A DNA stretch of 64,000 bases, taken from Suttonella sp. R2A3 (GTDB lineage: Bacteria > Pseudomonadota > Gammaproteobacteria > Cardiobacteriales > Cardiobacteriaceae). Under the pieces are notes generated by a model. That model ran no database searches, was not told the DNA's origin, and saw only the letters and a list, made by a program, of their open reading frames with translations. Shown in pieces: positions 57,552 to 64,000 of this stretch. A program made the translations under genes and the position numbers. The first letter of the stretch is position 1. Each line of letters begins with the position of its first letter. The stretch covers positions 365,501-429,500 of the forward strand of contig NZ_CP090975.1 in NCBI RefSeq assembly GCF_021513215.1, written 5' to 3'.

Positions 57552-59327
57552 TTATACGTCTAAGCTGAGATTAAGCCATTGTCTGAGGCGCAATTTTGCA
57601 GCGGCGCTGGCATGAGAATCTGGCTCAACATGCGCTTCATCGAGTTCGGCAGCTTGCAGGCTAAAGGTTTTCCGTTTTAGCACACCATCGCGAAAAACGT
57701 GTACATCAACACGGCTGTTTTCTGGTGCAAGCTGTAGCTCATCACGCAATACCTCACTGCTCACCTGTAACTGATTGACTGCAACCAGAACATCATCCAC
57801 CGCAACCCCAGCAGCGGCAGCAACGCTCGCTTCATCGAGTGCACTCACTCGCCACGCGCCATTAACCTTTTGCCAGCGAAAACCAGGATCGACCTTTATC
57901 GGCTCGTCTTTATGTTTGGCAAGACGGTAATGCAAGCACATCGCGAGTGCGCTGAGCGTTTCTTCTAATGGCAAAGGTTTGGTTGTGTGCAGCCCGTCGT
58001 ACATAAACTCGTTAAATGCTTCATGAGCGTCTGCTGGTAATTGCTCGCGCACAAAGGCGCTAAAGTGCGCTTCGGTTAATCCTTTACCGCTCGCTTGGTA
58101 GTCTTGCCATAAGTTACGCATCACTCGCGGCAAATGCCATTGGTCATGAGTATTTTTTCGTAAAAAGACATCCAAACAGAGCGCAAAAAGTGCACCATGA
58201 ACGTAATAGTTGGTGCTGCTATTAATCGCATCCTCACCACCGTTATAGAGCTTTGTCCACGCTTCAAAGCTTGAATGCGCCAGCGTTTGTTTATGTCGCC
58301 CGCGGCGACGCAGATGATTGCTAATGTCACCCGCGAGCAATCGCCAATACTGCTGCGCACTGATCACCCCACTGCGCACTAACAGCCAGTTATCAAAAAA
58401 GGCGGTAAAACCTTCAAATAACCACAGCATCTCACTGGGTTGCTCGTGGCGCAGATCATAGGGTTGATAATCGTGCGGCTTTAGGTCTTTAATATTCCAG
58501 GTATGGAAATATTCATGTGAACACAGGCCTAATAAACGCAGGTAATGGTCATCAATGGGGTAATCTTTACGCGGTAATAACCGCCGTGGCGCCATCAGCA
58601 GCGTGCTGCTGCGATGCTCTAGACCACCGTACACATTATCGGTCACATGGAGCATAAAACGATAGGTACCCACTTGAGCCGGCCAGTCGCCAAAAACTTC
58701 CTGTGCGGCAGCACAAATCTGACGCACATCGTTAACCAGACGGGCAGTATCGGTCGCCATAGCTGCGCCACTAACAATCAATTCGTGGGTTTTACCATGT
58801 ACCTCAAAGCGCGCACAATCAAGATGTGCACCAAGGATCAGCGGTGTGTCGATCAGTGCGTCGTAGTCAGTGAAGCTCAGCGCTTGATCTACCAAATCCG
58901 CTCCATACAGAGACCAACCTGTGCGCTGTTCATCAAAGCTCAGCTGTAAGCGATGCGCTTTATTTTCTTGCCCTTCTACCGCAAGACACGCACAGCAGGG
59001 GTTAAACAAACCACGTTCATCATCTGAATAACACCCTCGTACTGAGATATCGCGTGCATACACGCTGTATTCCAACACCAGTTCGTCACAGCCATCAGGC
59101 ACATCAACCTGCCAAGTGGACGGGTCGAGCAACTGCCAATTCAGTACGTGATCATCCGCTGTGATACGCATATCGCGAATATGTTTGGCAAAATCGCGGC
59201 GGGTGTAGCTACCGGGAATCCAAATCGGCAAATACAGGGTTAGCGCTTGACCAGCACACTGCGAGATCGTTTGGCGGATGTGATAACGGTGTCCACCTTG
59301 ACTTGTGCGAACGTTGTATTGAATCAT
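57552..59327 (-). CDS. M61-family glycyl aminopeptidase with PDZ domain
   Basis: A 591-residue cytoplasmic zinc peptidase. The N-terminal beta domain (1-170) is followed by the catalytic domain with H271-E-Y-F-H275 (HExxH) in LCSHEYFHTWNIK and the third ligand Glu305 in LWLFEGFTAFFD. NVYGGLEHRSST precedes it, as in the family. A degenerate PDZ-like C-terminus (about 490-575, VSALDEASVAAAAGVAVDDVLVAVNQLQV) completes the usual M61 layout. The start MIQYNVRTSQ has only a weak ribosome site. It lies 26 bp before pyrC and is divergent from clpS. Confidence 0.9.
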   Translation of the reverse strand: MIQYNVRTSQGGHRYHIRQTISQCAGQALTLYLPIWIPGSYTRRDFAKHIRDMRITADDHVLNWQLLDPSTWQVDVPDGCDELVLEYSVYARDISVRGCYSDDERGLFNPCCACLAVEGQENKAHRLQLSFDEQRTGWSLYGADLVDQALSFTDYDALIDTPLILGAHLDCARFEVHGKTHELIVSGAAMATDTARLVNDVRQICAAAQEVFGDWPAQVGTYRFMLHVTDNVYGGLEHRSSTLLMAPRRLLPRKDYPIDDHYLRLLGLCSHEYFHTWNIKDLKPHDYQPYDLRHEQPSEMLWLFEGFTAFFDNWLLVRSGVISAQQYWRLLAGDISNHLRRRGRHKQTLAHSSFEAWTKLYNGGEDAINSSTNYYVHGALFALCLDVFLRKNTHDQWHLPRVMRNLWQDYQASGKGLTEAHFSAFVREQLPADAHEAFNEFMYDGLHTTKPLPLEETLSALAMCLHYRLAKHKDEPIKVDPGFRWQKVNGAWRVSALDEASVAAAAGVAVDDVLVAVNQLQVSSEVLRDELQLAPENSRVDVHVFRDGVLKRKTFSLQAAELDEAHVEPDSHASAAAKLRLRQWLNLSLDV

Positions 59328-59367
59328 AATCTGTCTAAATAAAAAGGAAACTATTCTAGCATTGCCC

Positions 59368-59395
59368 TTGCAAACCCCCAATCAGTCGCCATAAT
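59368..59395 (+). promoter_or_regulatory. Candidate clpS-clpA promoter
   Basis: TTGCAA, 16 bp, CATAAT, with the start about 20 nt before the clpS ATG. It lies in the gap divergent from the M61 peptidase. Confidence 0.5.
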
Positions 59396-59421
59396 AGAAC
59401 TATATTCCTTGGAAACGAACC

Positions 59422-59736
59422 ATGAGCGAACAGCCCAACTTTGCCCAGGAAGTGGACGCCGAGATCAGCGATCCACAACTTGAAGAACCGCAGCTTTATG
59501 AAGTGATGCTGCTCAACGATGACTACACCACAATGGATTTTGTCATTGATGTATTGATGCAGTTTTTTCGTAAAAGCTATAGCGAAGCTGAATTACTTAT
59601 GTTTACCATCCATGAACAAGGATCAGCGGTTTGTGCGATCTACAGTCGTGAAATTGCCGAGATGCGCGTCAAACAAGTTGTTGACCACGCCCGTGCGCAT
59701 GAATACCCCCTGCTGTGTGTCATGCAGCCGCATTGA
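59422..59736 (+). CDS. clpS: ATP-dependent Clp protease adaptor ClpS
   Basis: N-degron adaptor that hands substrates to ClpA. The 104-residue product has a disordered acidic N-terminus, then LYEVMLLNDDYTTMDFVIDVL (N-degron pocket NDD), FFRKSYSEAELLMFTIHEQG with the conserved Glu/His, and EIAEMRVKQVVDHAR. GGAAACG precedes the ATG. It is 12 bp before clpA, with which it functions. Confidence 0.97.
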   Translation: MSEQPNFAQEVDAEISDPQLEEPQLYEVMLLNDDYTTMDFVIDVLMQFFRKSYSEAELLMFTIHEQGSAVCAIYSREIAEMRVKQVVDHARAHEYPLLCVMQPH

Positions 59737-59748
59737 TTGGAGAAGAAG

Positions 59749-62064
59749 ATGTTATCTACCGCACTAGAACAAGCCATTGATCGCGCCTTTCGCAGCGCGC
59801 AAAGTGCGCATCACGAATTTTTAACTTTAGAACATTTATTGCTCGCGCTGTTAGATGAAACCAGCGTCACTGATGCGGTTCTAAGCTTTGGTGGCGACCT
59901 TGTGAAGCTCCGTGAAGACATCAATCGCTATATCAACGAACATACGCCTAAGCTTGATGTCGATGATGAAAGTCGCAGCACACAACCAACCACCACCTTC
60001 CAGCGCATGATCCAGCGTGCTGTTTTGCATGCCCGAAATGCCGGTAAAACAGAAGTCAGCTGCTTGAATGTGTTGGTGGCGATTATGTCTGAGCGTGATT
60101 CCTATGCCGCTTTTTTCTTGAAAAAACAAGACATCAGCCGTTTGGACTTACTGACCTACATTGCTCACGGCCGCCCTGCCACCCAAGCAGAACAAGCCGA
60201 GCAAGAATCCTCATCAGAAAAGGCTGAGAGTCTACCGGAAAAGAAAAGCGCATTAGCAGAATACGCGAGCAACTTAAACCATAAAGCCAAAGAAGGCCGA
60301 ATTGACCCGCTCATTGGACGTGATAAAGAGATTGAGCGCACCATACAAAGCCTGTGTCGACGCCGCAAGAACAACCCGATTCTGGTTGGTGAAGCAGGGG
60401 TTGGTAAAACCGCGATTGCTGAGGGGCTTGCGAAAGCGATTGTCGATGGTGACGTGCCGGAAGTGCTCGAAGATGCGGTTATTTATAGCCTGGATATCGG
60501 CTCGCTACTCGCGGGCACCAAATACCGTGGCGATTTTGAAAACCGCATCAAGGCGCTACTCGATGAACTCAGCAAAATCGATAACGCGATTTTATTCATT
60601 GACGAAATCCATACCATTATCGGCGCTGGTGCCACGTCTGGCAGTACCATGGATGCTTCAAACCTGATCAAACCAGCGCTCGCTAATGGTGAGTTACGTT
60701 GTATTGGCGCGACCACCGATCAGGAGTTCCGCCAGATTTTTGAAAAAGACCATGCCTTGGCGCGCCGTTTTCAGAAAATTGATATTACAGAGCCGAGTAT
60801 CGATGATGCGATTGCTATTTTGCGCGGCTTGAAATCGCGCTATGAAGAATATCACGACATCACGTATTTAGATGAGGCGCTTGATGCTGCGGTTAAGCTA
60901 TCGAACCGCTATCTTAATGAACGTCGCTTGCCCGATAAAGCGATCGACTTAATCGATGAAGCCGGCGCGCGCTCGCGTATTGTACCGCCGGATGAGCGTA
61001 AGGAGTATATTGATGCGCTAATGATTGAGCAGCTAGTCGCTTCTATGGCGCGCATCCCTGAGAAAAGCGTCAACCAGGATGACCGCAACCTGTTACGCAC
61101 CTTAGCGCGCGATCTAAAAACCGTGGTCTTCGGCCAAGATGAGGCGATTGATAACCTTGCCTCAGCGATCAAATTGGCGCGCGCAGGCTTGCGAGAGGCA
61201 GAAAAACCGATCGGCTCATTCCTCTTTACCGGGCCAACAGGGGTTGGTAAAACTGAAGTTTGTCGTCAACTCTCACATGTGCTCGGGATTAAGTTATTAC
61301 GCTTTGATATGTCGGAATATATGGAAGCGCATACCGTATCGCGCTTAATTGGCGCACCACCGGGCTATGTCGGTTATGAACAAGCTGGCCTGCTGACTGA
61401 ACAGATTTTGAAAAATCCGCATGCTGTGCTGTTGCTCGATGAAATCGAGAAAGCGCACCCCGACATCATGAACCTGCTGCTGCAAATCATGGATCACGGG
61501 AAAATTACTGATGCCAATGGGCGTGAAGTGAATTGTCGGCAATTGATTATTGTCCTGACCAGTAACGTCGGCGCTTTTGAAATGGATAAAAACCGTATCG
61601 GCTTTGCCCAAGCAAGCTCTAAAGATGCCGCGAATGCGCAATCTGAAGCCGCGATTAAACGCCATTTCAGTCCGGAGTTCCGTAACCGGCTTGACGCGAT
61701 CATCCGCTTTGCGCCACTCTCGGGCACCACAATAACCCATGTGGTGGATAAATTCATTATTGATCTCGAACACCAGCTTGAGGAAAAACATGTCACCTTA
61801 ACGTTGTCTCCTCAAGCCAAAGATTGGTTGGCCGATAAAGGTTATGACGCGAAAATGGGTGCCCGACCGATGAACCGCCTCATTCAGCAACACATCAAAC
61901 AGCCTTTAGCAGAAATGCTGCTCTTTGGTGAACTTGCTGAACATGGTGGGCATGTTGATGTGCTGATCGAAGATGATAAACCCGTGCTCAAAACCAGCCC
62001 TAACACACTACCTGAAGTCAATGGTGATGAAGCTGCTGATGATGCAACCAACACCATGAGCTAA
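59749..62064 (+). CDS. clpA: ATP-dependent Clp protease ATP-binding subunit ClpA
   Basis: AAA+ unfoldase feeding ClpP. The 771-residue product has the Clp-N repeat (1-145), AAA-1 with Walker A GEAGVGKT (near 215) and Walker B ILFIDEIHT, AAA-2 with GPTGVGKTE and LLLDEIEKAHPD, and the C-terminal D2-small domain. An IGF/IGL-type loop binding ClpP is represented by NRIGFAQ near 625. GGAG precedes the ATG at 59749. clpP is not in this window. The C-terminus is a short acidic tail. Confidence 0.97.
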   Translation: MLSTALEQAIDRAFRSAQSAHHEFLTLEHLLLALLDETSVTDAVLSFGGDLVKLREDINRYINEHTPKLDVDDESRSTQPTTTFQRMIQRAVLHARNAGKTEVSCLNVLVAIMSERDSYAAFFLKKQDISRLDLLTYIAHGRPATQAEQAEQESSSEKAESLPEKKSALAEYASNLNHKAKEGRIDPLIGRDKEIERTIQSLCRRRKNNPILVGEAGVGKTAIAEGLAKAIVDGDVPEVLEDAVIYSLDIGSLLAGTKYRGDFENRIKALLDELSKIDNAILFIDEIHTIIGAGATSGSTMDASNLIKPALANGELRCIGATTDQEFRQIFEKDHALARRFQKIDITEPSIDDAIAILRGLKSRYEEYHDITYLDEALDAAVKLSNRYLNERRLPDKAIDLIDEAGARSRIVPPDERKEYIDALMIEQLVASMARIPEKSVNQDDRNLLRTLARDLKTVVFGQDEAIDNLASAIKLARAGLREAEKPIGSFLFTGPTGVGKTEVCRQLSHVLGIKLLRFDMSEYMEAHTVSRLIGAPPGYVGYEQAGLLTEQILKNPHAVLLLDEIEKAHPDIMNLLLQIMDHGKITDANGREVNCRQLIIVLTSNVGAFEMDKNRIGFAQASSKDAANAQSEAAIKRHFSPEFRNRLDAIIRFAPLSGTTITHVVDKFIIDLEHQLEEKHVTLTLSPQAKDWLADKGYDAKMGARPMNRLIQQHIKQPLAEMLLFGELAEHGGHVDVLIEDDKPVLKTSPNTLPEVNGDEAADDATNTMS

Positions 62065-62113
62065 AATCAGCACGACCGTTACCTTCGCTCAATAAATCTA
62101 TAAGGAGACCGTC

Positions 62114-62863
62114 ATGCGTTTTTTGGTCACAGGGGCTAGTTCCGGATTTGGCGAAGCAATCACCAGACGCTTGGTCAGCGATGGCCATCAGGTGATTGCT
62201 GCCGCCAGACGTGAGGATAGGTTACATGCCCTCGCGCAAGAACTCGGCGAAGCCGTATACCCACTCCCGCTCGATGTTTGTGATCAACAAGCGCTAACGC
62301 AGTTGAGTGAACGCTTACCTGAAGATTGGCAAGCCATTGATGTATTGGTGAATAATGCCGGTTTAGCGTTAGGATTAGAGCCAGCGCATGAAGCGCAACT
62401 CGATGATTGGCTAACGATGATCGACACCAATATCAAAGGCCTGGTGGTTCTTACACGCGCTATCCTACCGCAGATGGTTTCTCGTGGTAGTGGACTGGTG
62501 ATTAATATCGGCTCGATCGCCGGCACTTACCCGTATCCAGGCGGTAATGTCTATGGCGCTACCAAAGCGTTTGTCCACCAATTTAGTCTCAATTTACGCG
62601 CTGATTTAGCCGGTAGCGGCGTGCGCGTAAGTAATATCGAGCCAGGCTTGGCTGGTGGCAGTGAGTTTTCCAACGTGCGCTTTCATGGTGATGATGCGAA
62701 AGCACAAGCCGTTTATCAAGGCACATCTGCGCTCACCCCTGAAGATATCGCCGAAACCGTTGCCTGGATTGCCAGTACACCGGCGCATATGAACGTCAAC
62801 ACCATCGAAATCATGCCAACGTGTCAGGCATTTGCGCCACTCAGTGTCAGCAGGGAAAGCTAG
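62114..62863 (+). CDS. NADP-dependent short-chain dehydrogenase, YdfG-like
   Basis: A 249-residue classical SDR: TGASSGFGEAITRRL at the N-terminus (NADP-type, with AARREDR after beta-2), NNAGLALG, the Ser in NIGSIAGTYPYPGGN, YGATK (active Tyr/Lys near 153-157) and EPGLAGGSEFSNVRF. This fits the 3-hydroxy acid/serine dehydrogenase YdfG group. AAGGAG supports the ATG. It is alone after clpA and converges with the next SDR. Confidence 0.88.
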   Translation: MRFLVTGASSGFGEAITRRLVSDGHQVIAAARREDRLHALAQELGEAVYPLPLDVCDQQALTQLSERLPEDWQAIDVLVNNAGLALGLEPAHEAQLDDWLTMIDTNIKGLVVLTRAILPQMVSRGSGLVINIGSIAGTYPYPGGNVYGATKAFVHQFSLNLRADLAGSGVRVSNIEPGLAGGSEFSNVRFHGDDAKAQAVYQGTSALTPEDIAETVAWIASTPAHMNVNTIEIMPTCQAFAPLSVSRES

Positions 62864-62878
62864 TTGGCAGCTACTGCT

Positions 62879-63715
62879 TTAGTGCCCGCGAAACTCGTCC
62901 ATCGATGAGGTCACTTTGAGGATATGTTTTGCCGTCCAGTCCCACCACGGCTGAGGCAACAGTGCCTTAATGATCATCGCTAAACGCACCGACCACGGCA
63001 AATAACGAACTGCTTTGCCATCCAGCATAGCCTGCCAAGCGGCATTTACTGCTTGTTCTGGGGTTAATATCGGGGTGAGGAACATCTTTTTCGCACCTGC
63101 AAACATACCAGTGCTGATATAACTCGGGCAAAATGTGGTTAGTTTAATGTGCTCGTGGCCGGCGTTGATCAGCTCCAAACGTAGCGAATCACCCCAACCT
63201 AACATCGCCCATTTTGACGCACAATAGACCGCCATACGTGGATTTGATACCGTAGCCGCAGCGGAGGCAATATTTAAAATCCGCATCTCTTGCGACTTAC
63301 GCTCTATCATTTGTGGCAATAGAGCGCGTGTGATTTGCATTGGCGCAAGCGTATTGATTTGCATACACCATTCAGGTGGTTTTTCATCTTGCCAGAAATA
63401 CGCATTACCGGACACCACGCCGGCATTATTAATCAACACATCAATCTCACCGGCCGCCCCACGCTCAAGCAGCGTGGTTAACTGTTGGTCAATTACTGCG
63501 CTATCACTTAAATCGACCTCAGTAGTGATCACCTCGATAGGCGTGTTAGACGCTTCACGAACAAGATCTGCGGTTTCTTGCATACCAGCAACATCTTGGT
63601 CCCATAAATGGAGCGTTGTGGCACCTTCTCTTGCTGCTCTGAGTGCATAAAGCCGCCCCATGCCCATAGCAGCGCCGGTAATCAGCACATTTTTTCCTGA
63701 AACGCCATATCCCAT
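62879..63715 (-). CDS. Short-chain dehydrogenase
   Basis: A 278-residue SDR with TGAAMGMGRLYALRAA, NNAGVVSGNAYFW, NIASAAATVSNPRMAVYCASK (Ser, Tyr, Lys triad) and a long C-terminal part with two hydrophobic segments (LAMIIKALLPQPWWDW) that may touch the membrane. AGGAG precedes the ATG. It lies 9 bp after the aldehyde dehydrogenase gene, so both likely act on one lipid or alcohol/aldehyde pathway. Confidence 0.85.
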   Translation of the reverse strand: MGYGVSGKNVLITGAAMGMGRLYALRAAREGATTLHLWDQDVAGMQETADLVREASNTPIEVITTEVDLSDSAVIDQQLTTLLERGAAGEIDVLINNAGVVSGNAYFWQDEKPPEWCMQINTLAPMQITRALLPQMIERKSQEMRILNIASAAATVSNPRMAVYCASKWAMLGWGDSLRLELINAGHEHIKLTTFCPSYISTGMFAGAKKMFLTPILTPEQAVNAAWQAMLDGKAVRYLPWSVRLAMIIKALLPQPWWDWTAKHILKVTSSMDEFRGH

Positions 63716-63724
63716 AGTCCACTC

Positions 63725-64000
63725 CTAGCGATTAACGATATGTTTAATAACCCATTGGGTCAGTCGATTATACGGTGGTGCAATCCATCGCATCGTCTCT
63801 AGCCATAGCGGTTTACTCATGATCGGCTTTTGGTGACTAAAGGTCTCTAATGAGTAGCGCCCCATATAACGACCAAAGCCGCTTTGCCCCACGCCGCCAA
63901 ATGGCAATTCTGGCGCACTTAGATGCGCAACAGCGATATTAAAACAAAGCGCCCCTGAGCTTGTTTGTTCTCTATATTTTGTGCGTATTATTTCATCGTC
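63725..64000 (-). CDS. Aldehyde dehydrogenase, ALDH3-like, C-terminal part (5' end beyond window)
   Basis: Only the last 91 residues are visible, open to the window edge. They show TSSGALCFNIAVAHLSAPELPFGG, GVGQSGFGRYMGRYSLETFSHQK and a C-terminal hydrophobic/basic tail. The GxGxSGxGxxxGxxxxxxFSHxK pattern is the end of class 3 (ALDH3, coniferyl- or fatty-aldehyde type) enzymes, which oxidise medium- or long-chain aldehydes with NAD(P). The catalytic Cys lies outside the window. Confidence 0.88.
   Translation of the reverse strand, partial: DDEIIRTKYREQTSSGALCFNIAVAHLSAPELPFGGVGQSGFGRYMGRYSLETFSHQKPIMSKPLWLETMRWIAPPYNRLTQWVIKHIVNR

Noticed and set aside
61345-61796. Open frames antisense to clpA
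   Set aside because: No motifs; explained by the clpA coding sequence on the other strand.

Overview
The window is ordinary-looking chromosome of a gammaproteobacterium, probably outside the enterics. Supporting this are a hisZ-type regulatory subunit of ATP phosphoribosyltransferase, the hfq-hflX-hflK-hflC-DUF2065-hisZ-purA order (the order I know from Pseudomonas), the nadK-recN-bamE order, ribF-ileS-lspA, clpS-clpA, a class 2 type pyrD and a bioG/bioC biotin operon. Base composition is moderate. The genus cannot be settled from the sequence alone; a Cardiobacteriales-like organism is only a guess. I found no rRNA, tRNA, CRISPR array, insertion sequence or prophage gene. Genes are packed with many 1-4 bp start/stop overlaps, and only one gap exceeds 300 bp (22789-23272).

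Layout. 1-9.6 kb (minus strand): hfq, hflX, hflK, hflC, a DUF2065 protein, hisZ, purA, a terminator, then rnr and the truncated rlmB (RNA chaperone, membrane protease modulators, purine and histidine metabolism, RNA decay and rRNA methylation). 9.7-16.1 kb (minus): a six-gene membrane and lipid operon related to E. coli ynbA/ynbB/ynbC with an added acyltransferase and an SLC13-type transporter. 16.2-20.7 kb (minus): biotin operon bioA-bioF-bioG-bioC-bioD. 20.8-24.3 kb: uvrB and dinB, divergent around an AT-rich gap with two perfect DnaA boxes and one near match. 24.3-31.6 kb (minus): gcvP and gcvH (no gcvT nearby), then a basic-amino-acid-type ABC importer operon with two substrate-binding proteins.

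31.7-39.3 kb: dapE-trmA, ohr, lldD, an AmiB/AmiC-type amidase with tsaE, a roadblock-like protein and tsaD. 39.4-44.9 kb (plus): serC, pyrD (apparently frameshifted near its 5' end), pgpA, purB and two exporters. 44.9-50.5 kb: an NDUFA9-like SDR, a DUF1289 protein carrying two sliding-clamp-type motifs, nadK-recN-bamE and serS. 50.6-59.3 kb (minus): an M61 peptidase, pyrC, a ynbD-like PAP2 plus dual-specificity phosphatase, a small membrane protein, ribF, ileS and lspA. 59.4-64 kb: clpS-clpA, two SDR genes and the 3' end of an aldehyde dehydrogenase gene.

The most interesting points are: (1) the ynb-like operon read together with the distant ynbD-like gene, which together encode acyl transfer, CDP-lipid formation, head-group transfer, dephosphorylation and methylation/hydrolysis and could form an unassigned phospholipid pathway; (2) the DUF1289 protein with QLDLF and C-terminal QLSLF motifs; (3) the frameshift that separates the membrane-binding N-terminus of PyrD from its catalytic barrel; (4) the DnaA-box gap between uvrB and dinB.
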